21,226 nt of DNA from Candidatus Nitrosopumilus sp. (GCA_029864805.1 JAOTSS010000035.1:1-21226), one strand, 5' to 3'. Positions 14,233 through 21,226 are shown, counted from the stretch's first letter. Made by a program: numbers and translations. The notes: generated by a model from the sequence alone, not told the origin.

Positions 14233-14405
14233 TCAACAGATATTTTTGGAAAATTTTGCTGTTAATTCTTTTGTTTGTGGTCTGATTTTACAAGTAACAT
14301 CAGAAGGGGTTTTTAAAACATTCCCTACATAAAAGGAAATTTTTTGATATTCATTATCAAAAGATTCATGGTAATTAAGTCGATTTCAGAAGATAATTCT
14401 TTCAT
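14233..14405 (-). pseudogene. Frameshifted small gene
   Basis: ATG 14405 begins MKELSSEIDLIT, and after a one-base shift the neighbouring frame continues NYHESFDNEYQKIS, FYVGNVLKTPSD and KELTAKFSKNIC to TGA 14233-14235. Neither frame alone gives a convincing protein: the first ends after 26 codons and the second has no start codon. Joined, they give about 57 residues with normal amino-acid composition and codon use. Either the gene is broken, or a base is missing or extra near 14365-14385. No family is recognised. Confidence 0.35.
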
Positions 14406-14506
14406 TATTAAATAATTAGAACCTAATTGCTATTTGCAACATGTTAAAATAATGAATTTTGATTGTTAATCAATAAGAGCATAAATTCTCAAAAATGAAA
14501 AAGATT

Positions 14507-14884
14507 TCAGGCACGAATTATTTCAAGGATTTTTTTAGGTAAAACACCATAATCAGAATCAGGTTCTGACACTATGTAGAGAATATCGTTATTTATCAAC
14601 ACACTGATAGCTAAAGCACGCTGTCTTGAGGCCATAGCAAAATTTACAGGGCCTAGTTGTTTATCAAATTCTTTTCTCATTTTGACACGTAAAGCTAATT
14701 CCATGAAGATCATTTCATCATCTTTTTCGCTTTCTAAAGGTTCAACATTCTCTCGCATTCCGCCCGCAACTAATCTACCTCTTTCATTAATTACACCAGC
14801 AAATCGAATTTTAGGATCTATCAATAAAATAGATTCACATATTTTTGCATAATCATAAATTTTGGCAGCCAAGTATTCTAACAT
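14507..14884 (-). CDS. Conserved hypothetical protein (DUF6659-like)
   Basis: A 125-residue soluble protein. Features: LIDPKIRFAGVINERGRLVAGGMRE, then ELALRVKMRKEFDKQLGPV, and RQRALAISVLINNDILYIVSEP. The succession of a beta hairpin with 'GRLVAGG', a long helix and two further strands recalls the roadblock/profilin-like fold, but this is an impression only. I recall this pattern from a protein family expanded in Thaumarchaeota (DUF6659). Role unknown. Minus-strand AATAATAAAT around 14898-14907 lies ~20-25 nt upstream of ATG 14884. Confidence 0.65.
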   Translation of the reverse strand: MLEYLAAKIYDYAKICESILLIDPKIRFAGVINERGRLVAGGMRENVEPLESEKDDEMIFMELALRVKMRKEFDKQLGPVNFAMASRQRALAISVLINNDILYIVSEPDSDYGVLPKKILEIIRA

Positions 14885-14944
14885 CTAATAATGGCTCATT
14901 TATTATTTTTCCATAAACATTTCTTAATAGAATAATAAAGGTGC

Positions 14945-16045
14945 TCACGAAGTAAGTTTTTTGACCAAGGTTAGAAATTCATCTTCAGGAATTGGAGGAA
15001 TTTTCATAATTTCAAGATTATCCGATACATGTTCAAAAGACTTCTGTCCAACTAATGGTGCCAAAATGCCAGGAGATGAGCGAATAAATTGCAAAGCACG
15101 TAATGGGGGAATCAAGTCGTCAAATTCTGGCATGACACCTGGAGCCAACAAACGTCCTTGCATAAACGGAACACTGGTAAAAACACCAATTCCCAAGGAT
15201 GTTGCTGCCTCTAAAATTGAAACTTGTTTATCATTAATTATTTGATTTTTTCCAAGTAGTGCTTGATCATAATGCATGTTGAAGGGCAATTGAATGAATC
15301 GAAATCCATGATTTTCACCACCAATTTTTTTAGCTAGATTAACGGTATCTTCAAGAGAGAGGAATTGAGGGTCATCTTTTGCAACCCTAAAGCACTCCCA
15401 TGTTGCCATTCCATAAAATTTAATTTTACCTTCGTCGCGTTTTTGTTCGTATAGTTCAAAAACAGATTTTAAATTCTCTAAAAATTGTTCTTTGGAAACA
15501 TCTTTGATTTGTCCCTCCACTGCATTATGTAGATACATTAAATCAACACAATCCATGTTTAGATTTTTTAGACTTCGGTCTAGTTGATCTGAAAGATAAG
15601 TGGGAGTCATGCAATGATATCCAGATGTAACATCACCCTCTTTGATAATTCCTTTTTGAGAATATTCTTCTTTGACATATTCCCAAAAACCTAATTTAAC
15701 ATCTGCATCATTTGTAACGTAACCATTTTTAGTGCTTAGAAACAATTGATTACGAGATATTTTTCCTTCTTGAATTAATTCAGTTACTGCTTTTCCAACA
15801 GAACGTTCTGCTTTTTGAGCACGATAGTTTATTGCAGTATCAATGACATTTACTCCAGATAGAACTGATTGTTTTACAGCTTTTGTTACCAATTCATCAG
15901 TTCTAGAATCGGGATCACCAAGATACGTTCCAATTCCAACATTTGAGAGAGTTAGATTTGCAAAATCTTTGAAATTAACTTGATTCACGCCTGAGTTTTG
16001 AGCAAATTTTTTAGTTCCTTCTAAAGTTGCAAATCCTGAAATCAT
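14945..16045 (-). CDS. Aldo/keto reductase
   Basis: About 366 residues. The AKR tetrad is visible: D69, Y74 (IDTAINYRAQKAE), K106 (LSTKNG) and H173 (DLMYLHN), numbered from ATG 16045. VGIGTYLG is the first barrel strand, and the C-terminal region has FMQGRLLAPG and RSSPGILAPLVGQKS, similar to NADPH-binding loops. The enzyme should reduce a carbonyl with NAD(P)H; the substrate is unknown. TTG 16060 and ATG 16054 are in-frame alternatives, but ATG 16045 (MISGFATLEGTKKF) is ~28 nt from minus-strand ATAAATTT (16069-16076). It follows the UbiA-family gene by under 40 bp and may be partly co-transcribed with it. Confidence 0.83.
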   Translation of the reverse strand: MISGFATLEGTKKFAQNSGVNQVNFKDFANLTLSNVGIGTYLGDPDSRTDELVTKAVKQSVLSGVNVIDTAINYRAQKAERSVGKAVTELIQEGKISRNQLFLSTKNGYVTNDADVKLGFWEYVKEEYSQKGIIKEGDVTSGYHCMTPTYLSDQLDRSLKNLNMDCVDLMYLHNAVEGQIKDVSKEQFLENLKSVFELYEQKRDEGKIKFYGMATWECFRVAKDDPQFLSLEDTVNLAKKIGGENHGFRFIQLPFNMHYDQALLGKNQIINDKQVSILEAATSLGIGVFTSVPFMQGRLLAPGVMPEFDDLIPPLRALQFIRSSPGILAPLVGQKSFEHVSDNLEIMKIPPIPEDEFLTLVKKLTS

Positions 16046-16083
16046 GTTAATCATAATCAACTGCTAAATTTATGTCTAAAGTA

Positions 16084-16968
16084 TCAAATCTCAATTAAGA
16101 AACTAAGTACAAACAAGACACCAGTAATTCTGCCAAACAGTAACGTTGAAGACATGGATGGCACCAAATTTTCAACAGTATCGTAATTTTTTTGCAAACC
16201 CAATCCAGATTTTATCATTAAAGGTATGCTTAGAAGACTAATCAAAGACAACAAAGGAAATAGATTGGCAGATACACCAAAAATGATTGCACTATATGAT
16301 ATTAATGGAAAAATCCAAAACAATTTGGATGCTTTCTTCTTTCCAACAGCAATAACTAGAGTCTTTCTTCCTTTTGATTTGTCCGCATCATGATCTGGAA
16401 ATGACGCAATAAAAAGTACCAATGCAGATAGTGAGCCAACTACAATTCCTCCAAGAATTGATTCAAAGTTGATTTGTCCTGATTGAATAAAGAAAGTACC
16501 AATTACAATCATGGATCCCTTTACTGCTACAAAGAACTCACCTAAACCAGAATCAACAATTTTTGTAGAATAAAAATAAATAGATAGAATCGCAAATCCC
16601 AAAATTATTGCAATTATGATTCCATCTGTAATGACAAAATATGCACCAATTAGCGACCCAATAAATAAAAACACAATTCCTGCACGATATACGGAAGATG
16701 GTTTGAGTAATCCTTCCGGCAGCACTCCAGTACCACCACTCATTTTGGTTCGCTTTGTTTTAGTATCAATTCCTCGCTTAAAATCCCAAAAATCATTGAG
16801 TAAATCCACACTTGCATGAAGTGCCATCACTCCTGCAAATGTCAATAATGCATCAAGTAAATCAACTGAAGAGTTTTGCCACCAATTTAGTGCCAAACCT
16901 ACAGAAACTGCAATAACGGACGCAAGAAGGAATCTAATCCTAATCACACGAAACCAAACAGAGAGCAT
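16084..16968 (-). CDS. UbiA-family prenyltransferase (MenA-like)
   Basis: About 294 residues with eight to nine hydrophobic helices. The first aspartate motif is NDFWDFKRGID and the second is FPDHDADKSKGRKTL; both bind Mg-diphosphate of the prenyl donor. KMSGGTGVLPEGLL after motif one is typical of 1,4-dihydroxy-2-naphthoate prenyltransferase. It acts in the membrane; menaquinone synthesis is the best guess, but UbiA enzymes also make heme O, ubiquinone or archaeal lipids. ATG 16968 (MLSVWFRVIRIRF) is preferred to ATG 16980 because minus-strand AATATTATAC (16990-17000) is ~27 nt upstream of it. Confidence 0.83.
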   Translation of the reverse strand: MLSVWFRVIRIRFLLASVIAVSVGLALNWWQNSSVDLLDALLTFAGVMALHASVDLLNDFWDFKRGIDTKTKRTKMSGGTGVLPEGLLKPSSVYRAGIVFLFIGSLIGAYFVITDGIIIAIILGFAILSIYFYSTKIVDSGLGEFFVAVKGSMIVIGTFFIQSGQINFESILGGIVVGSLSALVLFIASFPDHDADKSKGRKTLVIAVGKKKASKLFWIFPLISYSAIIFGVSANLFPLLSLISLLSIPLMIKSGLGLQKNYDTVENLVPSMSSTLLFGRITGVLFVLSFLIEI

Positions 16969-17023
16969 AACAATATTCATAATTTTTCAGTATAATATTC
17001 ATGAGTTTTGGGTTGAAACATTG

Positions 17024-17030
17024 TTTATAT
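17024..17030 (+). promoter_or_regulatory. TATA box of the 68-aa zinc protein gene
   Basis: TTTATAT is centred ~28 nt before ATG 17055, matching leaderless spacing. Confidence 0.5.
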
Positions 17031-17054
17031 CAAATCTAATAAACAGATAGAGAT

Positions 17055-17261
17055 ATGATAATTGGCAAAATATTAGAAAATGAAAAGAGAGTCAAATTCA
17101 ATGTAGAAATTAATTGTAATGATTGCGGAGTAGCTGTACCAGGAGGATTACAAACGGGTGAGTCATATTTTCAAACAGATAATTTTAAAGTAGAATTAGA
17201 AGAGTTTAAGCAAAATTATCTTTGTGGAATCTGCAGAGACAAAAAAAGAGTCAAGAAATAG
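17055..17261 (+). CDS. 68-aa zinc-ribbon protein
   Basis: A small soluble protein: INCNDCGVAVPGG (C21, C24) and YLCGICRDKKRVKK (C57, C60) form a zinc ribbon separated by 32 residues with a beta-rich insert (SYFQTDNFKVELEEF). The basic tail suggests nucleic-acid or ribosome contact, an inference. It is divergent from the prenyltransferase gene. Confidence 0.6.
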   Translation: MIIGKILENEKRVKFNVEINCNDCGVAVPGGLQTGESYFQTDNFKVELEEFKQNYLCGICRDKKRVKK

Positions 17262-17368
17262 AAAAGTACATCGTTTTCCCATATTGTACTCATTGTAGAA
17301 AAAAAGTCAAGAAAATGATCAATGAATTAATTTTGTTTATCACATCAAGAGAAATAGTCAGCATATAA
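17222..17368 (+). CDS. Possible 48-aa overlapping ORF
   Basis: TTG 17222 begins out of frame inside the preceding gene and runs to TAA 17366-17368. It includes FPYCTHCRKKVKKMINE, a single CxxC with a basic helix. It is the only coding potential in 17262-17392. The start inside another gene and the single knuckle make this weak; the stretch may be non-coding. Confidence 0.2.
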   Translation: MWNLQRQKKSQEIEKYIVFPYCTHCRKKVKKMINELILFITSREIVSI

Positions 17369-17469
17369 GATACTCAAGAATTAACACATCTCATGAAAAC
17401 TGGATTCAATAAAAGCCTCTTTAAACAACAGATATCAAAAATTTTATCAAAAAATCAACCAAAGACTAG

Positions 17470-17871
17470 TCAAACCAAAGACTCATCATTAACTTCAATG
17501 GGTTTTCTGCCCATAAAACCAGAATCTTTTTCATGCCAGAATTTTATTTCTGTTTCACCGTATTTCCAACACAGCCATACTTCCTCATCAAACCTCTTTG
17601 AAGGAAAGTCAAGTAATCCTTGTTCAATACTTTTAACTGAAACACCAGTGTTTTCTAGTATTTCTACTGCCTCATAAAATTTTGTAACTGCTGAATTTAA
17701 TTTCTGCTTTAATGTGATAAATTCTTCAAGTGAATTAATAGTTGAAAGACTCATTTGCAGTTGTTGTTCAATTTTTGAAACTTCATTCTTCTTTGAAAGC
17801 GCATATTCAAATTTTTTTATAACGTCAGGAAGTATTGTGTTTGCCTCAGTAGTTGTAAAAAAAGAGAACAT
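17470..17871 (-). CDS. DUF2203-family protein
   Basis: About 133 residues from ATG 17871. The N-terminus MFSFFTTTEANTILPDVIKKFEY, a charged helical middle (EVSKIEQQLQMSLSTINSLE) and the C-terminus GLLDFPSKRFDEEVWLCWKYGE ... FWHEKDSGFMGRKP match DUF2203, whose conserved features are the EANxLLP start, GLxDFP and the W-H-x-x-x-x-GF-GR tail. Function unknown. The frame opens to 17931, but minus-strand TTTTTAATTC (17891-17900) is ~25 nt before 17871, which supports the shorter form. It is divergent from the gene at 17944. Confidence 0.78.
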   Translation of the reverse strand: MFSFFTTTEANTILPDVIKKFEYALSKKNEVSKIEQQLQMSLSTINSLEEFITLKQKLNSAVTKFYEAVEILENTGVSVKSIEQGLLDFPSKRFDEEVWLCWKYGETEIKFWHEKDSGFMGRKPIEVNDESLV

Positions 17872-17913
17872 GTTTTTCCTCGCAAAGGCCGAATTAAAAA
17901 TCTTAGGCACAAA

Positions 17914-17920
17914 TTTATTA
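17914..17920 (+). promoter_or_regulatory. TATA box of the 92-aa/PNPOx pair
   Basis: TTTATTA is centred ~27 nt before ATG 17944 and is well placed for a leaderless start of the two-gene unit. Confidence 0.45.
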
Positions 17921-17943
17921 AGAATTATCATAGAATCGCTAGC

Positions 17944-18222
17944 ATGAGTGAAGATCCATTAGAAGAAATCATAATTCAAGTAATTAATGGTGCAGTATCA
18001 ACAATTCCAGCTTATCTAGAAGATATTAAAGAAAATAGAGATATACTCAAAGTTGAAAATCCTCAAGAATTTGTTTATGGAATAGTAATGGGCATGGCTC
18101 TTGGAATGGGAGGTGCAATACTGAGCTCTCAAAAGGAAGTGGCAACCACAGAAGATCAGATGAAAATAAGAGATATTGTATACAAACACATACCAGAGAT
18201 AAGAGAACGAATATTCAATTGA
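17944..18222 (+). CDS. Conserved hypothetical protein, 92 aa
   Basis: An acidic protein. Residues ~43-60 (FVYGIVMGMALGMGGAIL) are a Gly/Met-rich hydrophobic segment that could be a short membrane helix or buried hairpin. The flanks are charged helices (IPAYLEDIKENRD; IRDIVYKHIPEIRERIF). No family is recognised. Its TGA overlaps the TTG start of the following flavin-type gene (TTGA), so the two are translated together and perhaps work together. Confidence 0.6.
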   Translation: MSEDPLEEIIIQVINGAVSTIPAYLEDIKENRDILKVENPQEFVYGIVMGMALGMGGAILSSQKEVATTEDQMKIRDIVYKHIPEIRERIFN

Positions 18223-18617
18223 CAGAATTTAATCAGAAAGAAATAGATTTTCTAGAATCACTAGAAGAAGCAAGGATTGCAACGTCTCACAAGGACATTC
18301 CACATGTAAAACCAGTATCGTTTGTATTCTATAGCAAGTTTATTTTGGTTGCCACAGATTACAATACTAGAACATTTTCAAACATTAAATCAAATCCAAA
18401 TACAGGAATTGTAATTGATGTCTACAAATCAGGAAACCATAAAGCAATTTGTATTCAAGGAAAAACAGAAATTGTAGAAAAGGGTCTAGAATTTAAAAAA
18501 TTTTACAATATTTTTTATGAAAAATTTGAATGGGTTAGAAAAGATCCATGGAAAGAGAATGAAGCACCATTTTTGAAAATCATACCAAGCAACAAAGTGA
18601 CTTGGGGATTAAAATAA
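18219..18617 (+). CDS. PNPOx-like split-barrel protein
   Basis: A 132-residue protein of the pyridoxamine-phosphate-oxidase-like superfamily. Typical features: FLESLEEARIATSHKDIPHVKPVSFVF, then DYNTRTFSNIKSNPNTGIVID and ICIQGKTEIVE. The family binds FMN, heme or F420 in a split beta-barrel and includes oxidases and reductases; the cofactor here is not evident. The TTG start is inside the upstream stop (4-nt overlap TTGA). It probably acts in the cytoplasm. Confidence 0.78.
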   Translation: MTEFNQKEIDFLESLEEARIATSHKDIPHVKPVSFVFYSKFILVATDYNTRTFSNIKSNPNTGIVIDVYKSGNHKAICIQGKTEIVEKGLEFKKFYNIFYEKFEWVRKDPWKENEAPFLKIIPSNKVTWGLK

Positions 18618-18675
18618 ATTTTAGTTTATGAATATAACAAAAAGAATTAATGAGAAACTCAATTATTTGATTAAC

Positions 18676-18690
18676 TTTTTTTATAAAAAA
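18676..18690 (+). terminator. T-rich probable terminator
   Basis: A run of seven T at 18676-18682 follows the split-barrel gene by about 60 bp, as expected for archaeal U-rich termination. Weak evidence. Confidence 0.3.
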
Positions 18691-18778
18691 TAAAAAAATT
18701 AATTGTTACCCTGCCCACATTTTTTAATGTTATTTTCGGATTAAATCAGAGTCTACATTTCCACTTTTTATTTTGTAC

Positions 18779-18898
18779 ATGGAAAAGATGATACTTGAAA
18801 TTAGTGGTGTGAAAGAAAACAATTCAAAAAGAATTATTCATTCTATGATCAATTACAAAATAAAAAATGATAAACAATTAAATCATTTGACTGTATGA
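18779..18898 (+). CDS. Possible 39-aa ORF before the TFB remnant
   Basis: ATG 18779 to TGA 18896-18898, overlapping the following ATG as ATGA. The product (MEKMILEISGVKENNSKR, then IIHSMINYKIKNDKQ) has no recognised domain. It may be a remnant upstream of the truncated TFB segment. Confidence 0.25.
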   Translation: MEKMILEISGVKENNSKRIIHSMINYKIKNDKQLNHLTV

Positions 18899-19035
18899 CT
18901 CAACGAGATATTGCAGAGGCTGCAAATGTAACTGAGGTAACCATTAGAAATAGATACAAAGGACTGAGGTTAGATCAAAACATAGATTGTACTTCAAAAA
19001 ATTACCATCAGAAAACTCCAAAAGGCATTTTCTGA
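18895..19035 (+). pseudogene. Transcription factor B (TFB) C-terminal remnant
   Basis: The 46-codon ORF begins TQRDIAEAANVTEVTIRNRY, then KGLRL. This is the recognition helix-turn-helix at the end of the second cyclin fold of TFB/TFIIB, which contacts the BRE. Nothing upstream encodes the zinc ribbon, linker or first cyclin repeat; the frame has a stop at 18871-18873. After RLDQNID the sequence is no longer TFB-like. It is best read as a leftover end of a duplicated tfb gene. Expression as a small DNA-binding peptide is possible but unproven. Confidence 0.5.
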
Positions 19036-19052
19036 CGTTGTTTCGGGGAATT

Positions 19053-19077
19053 TCCGGAATGATAACTGGAATGATAG
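19053..19077 (+). repeat. Degenerate upstream copies of the GGAATGATA repeat
   Basis: CCGGAATGATAA at 19054-19065 and CTGGAATGATAG at 19066-19077 match the core of the coding repeat at 19117-19242 but lie upstream of its ATG, at 12-bp spacing and out of phase with the 21-bp register. Confidence 0.55.
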
Positions 19078-19095
19078 TGGAAACACGATTGAACA

Positions 19096-19104
19096 GGAGG
19101 TGAT
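19096..19104 (+). promoter_or_regulatory. Strong Shine-Dalgarno with a two-codon leader ORF
   Basis: GGAGGTGAT is a full complement to the common archaeal 16S rRNA 3' end. It is followed by ATG AAA TAA (19106-19114), a two-codon ORF that overlaps the main ATG 19114 as TAATG. The main ATG is 9 nt after the motif, an ideal spacing. Such a strong site is unlike the leaderless genes around it. Confidence 0.5.
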
Positions 19105-19113
19105 AATGAAATA

Positions 19114-19542
19114 ATGACCGGAATGATAAACAGTAGTACCGGAAAGAAAGAAAATACGCTCGGATTGATAAATGACAATACCGGAATGTTAGAAGAAAAT
19201 ACCGGATTGATAAATGAAGATGCCGGAATGATAACCAATAATGATAGTGTAGAAGATGTAGAAAAAAGGAGAAGAAAGCGCAGCAGAGAAAGGGGCAAGG
19301 ACCTCAAACCTAGAGACTTTCCATTACACACGTTGAAGACTCTACCACAGTTTAGAAACAAACCTCATGAAGAGATAAGGCGATACATAAAAGAGACAAA
19401 GGGAGTTGACATTGGGAGCAATTACAACGCAGGAAAAGCCATGTTGTGGATATTTCTGATATTTGTAATTGCTGTAGTGGGAATAGGATTAGTAAAGTGG
19501 TGGCATAATAGACAGGAAAGAGAATTTAATGGAAATGTATGA
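19114..19542 (+). CDS. Membrane protein with N-terminal heptapeptide repeats
   Basis: A 142-residue protein in four parts. Residues 2-43 are six seven-residue repeats (TGMINSS, TGKKENT, LGLINDN, TGMLEEN, TGLINED, AGMITNN). Residues 50-66 are a very basic stretch (EKRRRKRSRERGKDLK). Residues ~67-107 form a mixed segment (LPQFRNKPHEEIRRYIKETKG). Residues ~109-130 (MLWIFLIFVIAVVGIGLVKWW) are a single transmembrane helix, with a short polar tail. With the basic region before the helix, the N-terminus is probably cytoplasmic. No family is recognised. A Shine-Dalgarno at 19096-19104 fixes the start. Confidence 0.55.
   Translation: MTGMINSSTGKKENTLGLINDNTGMLEENTGLINEDAGMITNNDSVEDVEKRRRKRSRERGKDLKPRDFPLHTLKTLPQFRNKPHEEIRRYIKETKGVDIGSNYNAGKAMLWIFLIFVIAVVGIGLVKWWHNRQEREFNGNV
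19117..19242 (+). repeat. Six tandem 21-bp repeats
   Basis: Six units of exactly 21 bp start at 19117, 19138, 19159, 19180, 19201 and 19222. The consensus is about ACCGGAATGATAAATGAAAAT; the first nine bases are most constant. Each unit encodes a heptapeptide TG(M/L)I(N)xx. Confidence 0.8.
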
Positions 19543-19587
19543 AATTAAAAACAGTACATTAAGAGAAGAAAGTATTATGTTACTTTC

Positions 19588-21226
19588 TCAAGCAGCACAT
19601 TCTCCTTTTCCAGTAACTGCGTGATAGTTTGTATCACTTCCATAATCTGAATAAAAGTCTCTGTCATCATTCATTGTTGGCGGTACTATTAATGGTGATA
19701 AAATTGTCTTAAAGTCACTTATAGTTTTTATTTCAGAATCTTCTTTCTCTTCTATTATTCTATTAATCCAAAATGATAATTTGTCATCAGGTTTTTTGTT
19801 TTCTTTGAATAACTCAATTATTTTCAATATAACTGGAATCACTCTTTTTGCAGGAATACGCATGCAATTTATTCCCAACATTGTGTTACCATCGGATCTA
19901 CCTCCAAGAGACATTTGATAGTTAGGATACATGTCCTTACCTACTCTGCCCCCTCCTCCATAGAATCCTATTGTAGCAATCTCATGTTGACCACATGAAT
20001 TAGGACAACCACTTATCTTGATTGTGGAGTCGTCTAGATCATCCTCCTCATCTAGTTTCAACTCTAGAAATTTTCTCTGGACCTCTTTTGCTAATCTGTG
20101 AGAGTTTGTAAGTGCTAGATTGCATGAAGTGGTTCCTGAGCATCCTACAGAGGATGCCATGGTGAGTGAACCTGATTTTGCAAGACCGGCATCAATTAAT
20201 CTAACATAGAGTCTTGGCAGATCTGTTTTGCTTACCCATCTGAGTACGATTCCTTGAGAGAAGCTGTTTCTTGCAAATCCTTCTCCAGAAAACTCTTGGC
20301 AAATGTCTGCCAATGACAAAAGATGATTTGAAGTAATGTCTCCTGCCTCCAAGTTTATGAAAACACAGTGATACCCATCCTGTTTTTGTTTAATTGTACT
20401 TGTTTTGTACCACCTAGAATACCCATCTGAATTAGGAATGCCGTTTTCTTCAGAAATTTTGATGGGTTTTTTGATTTCAGTTTTAGAATCATCAACATCT
20501 AGTTTTATTGTAATTGATTGAGTTGCCCGCATGATTGCTCTCTCTTTTAATATAGTATTTTGAAAGTTCTCCCAACCCATTTCATCTACCAGATATCTCA
20601 TTCTGTTTCTTGCCAAATTTTTTCTGTTTCCAAGTCGGTCAAATATTCTGACTGTTGCAATCGAAGTGTACAATAAATCTTCTTCAGGGGTGAACTCTTC
20701 TAGCTGATGGCCTACAAATGACTTGTTTCCCAATCCTCCTCCAAGAAATATCTTAAATCCTCTCTGAATCTCTCCGTTAATTTTTCTTGTTTGTGGAATC
20801 AGTCCAACATCTACCATCCGTGCCATCCCATGCTTTTCACAACATGTAAAATTGAATTTGAATTTTCTTGGAAGATTCTGGCTTAATGGATTTCTTAAGA
20901 AGAATTTGGTTATGGCAAAGGCGTAAGGAGTTGCATCAAATTCTTCATCAGGACAAACACCTGACAAAGGACTGCACATTACATTTCTGACAGAATTTCC
21001 ACAGGCTTCCCGAGAGGTCATTCCTACCTCTGCGAGTCCACGCATTACTTCAGAAACATCTTCTAATACCACCCAATGCAGTTGAATACTCTGTCTTGTT
21101 GACACATGGGCACTTCCTATTGAGAATGATTCACTGAGTTGGGCAAGTTTTCTGAGTTGATGTGGATAAATCTGACCAGATGGAGCCTTTATCCGTATCA
21201 TAGAGTAATCATCAGTTATTCTAGAA
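19588..21226 (-). CDS. Siroheme nitrite/sulfite reductase (5' end outside window)
   Basis: The frame is open past ATG 21201 to the window edge (preceding residues SRITDDYS), and relatives have ~40-60 more residues, so the true start lies outside. Four cysteines that bind the 4Fe-4S/siroheme pair are present: C354 and C360 (GCSGTTSC) and C399 and C403 (SGCPNSC), counted from 21201. HVSTRQSIQLHWV and GNSVRNVMCSP are the siroheme contact strands. The enzyme reduces nitrite to ammonia or sulfite to sulfide with six electrons, usually from ferredoxin. Which substrate is used cannot be decided from these motifs alone. An ammonia oxidiser would need such an enzyme for assimilation or sulfur metabolism. 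Confidence 0.88.
   Translation of the reverse strand, partial: SRITDDYSMIRIKAPSGQIYPHQLRKLAQLSESFSIGSAHVSTRQSIQLHWVVLEDVSEVMRGLAEVGMTSREACGNSVRNVMCSPLSGVCPDEEFDATPYAFAITKFFLRNPLSQNLPRKFKFNFTCCEKHGMARMVDVGLIPQTRKINGEIQRGFKIFLGGGLGNKSFVGHQLEEFTPEEDLLYTSIATVRIFDRLGNRKNLARNRMRYLVDEMGWENFQNTILKERAIMRATQSITIKLDVDDSKTEIKKPIKISEENGIPNSDGYSRWYKTSTIKQKQDGYHCVFINLEAGDITSNHLLSLADICQEFSGEGFARNSFSQGIVLRWVSKTDLPRLYVRLIDAGLAKSGSLTMASSVGCSGTTSCNLALTNSHRLAKEVQRKFLELKLDEEDDLDDSTIKISGCPNSCGQHEIATIGFYGGGGRVGKDMYPNYQMSLGGRSDGNTMLGINCMRIPAKRVIPVILKIIELFKENKKPDDKLSFWINRIIEEKEDSEIKTISDFKTILSPLIVPPTMNDDRDFYSDYGSDTNYHAVTGKGECAA

Noticed and set aside
17393..17677. Plus-strand 94-codon ORF
   Set aside because: Mostly antisense to the DUF2203 gene, whose family motifs are clear; composition is Ser-rich and not protein-like.
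19008..19361. Minus-strand 117-codon ORF opposite the repeat gene
   Set aside because: It is the mirror of the 21-bp repeats and the TFB remnant, giving low-complexity Ser/Phe/Ile; the plus strand has a good Shine-Dalgarno and a sensible transmembrane protein.

Overview
The window is a gene-dense, AT-rich archaeal chromosome segment, most likely from an ammonia-oxidising Nitrososphaerota (Thaumarchaeota, Nitrosopumilus-like). Supporting features: the eukaryote-like ribosomal proteins S26e and S25e, RNA polymerase subunit K (Rpo6) with a long acidic N-terminal extension, Alba, deoxyhypusine synthase, an archaeal-type threonyl-tRNA synthetase, and many tiny CxxC zinc-ribbon proteins. Most genes appear to be leaderless: a TATA-like box lies about 25-28 nt before the start codon, and this spacing was used to choose between alternative starts, several of which are GTG or TTG. 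The lineage is inferred from gene content; no search was run.

Layout. 1-159: 3' end of CTP synthase. 377-1375: NAD kinase-like protein with a C-terminal winged helix. 1605-3201: small zinc and membrane proteins and a PfkB sugar/nucleoside kinase preceded by an overlooked 38-aa zinc ribbon. 3309-6997: informational and metabolic core with rps26e, a CDP-alcohol phosphatidyltransferase, and the thrS-speB pair. 7196-8984: an accessory island holding a 136-aa unknown protein and about eight tiny ORFs, several overlapping by ATGA or TAATG, and at least five with zinc-ligand patterns. 9063-12959: a hypothetical gene, dys, a zinc protein, rps25e, a cyclophilin-like protein, rpoK, albA and an XRE-type regulator. 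13069-14153: an asparagine-synthetase-type ATP pyrophosphatase with a zinc ribbon, facing a 48-aa YHS-domain protein. 14233-16980: a probable frameshifted small gene, a conserved hypothetical protein, an aldo/keto reductase and a UbiA prenyltransferase. 17055-18617: a zinc ribbon protein, a DUF2203 protein, and a coupled pair ending in a flavin-reductase-like split-barrel protein. 18618-19542: a disturbed region with a TFB C-terminal remnant and a membrane protein whose N-terminus is six exact-length 21-bp repeats behind a near-perfect Shine-Dalgarno sequence. 19588-21226: a siroheme nitrite/sulfite reductase cut by the window edge.

Functional links: SpeB (agmatine to putrescine) and Dys (uses spermidine to modify aIF5A) belong to connected polyamine and hypusine chemistry. 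ThrS, S25e, S26e, Rpo6 and Alba form the information-processing core. The UbiA-family enzyme fits quinone or lipid prenylation, and the CDP-alcohol transferase fits polar lipid head-group synthesis. The most unusual parts are the tiny zinc-protein island, the repeat protein with its SD and two-codon leader ORF, the bidirectional TATA box between rpoK and the cyclophilin-like gene, and gene remnants in the spaces between conserved genes.
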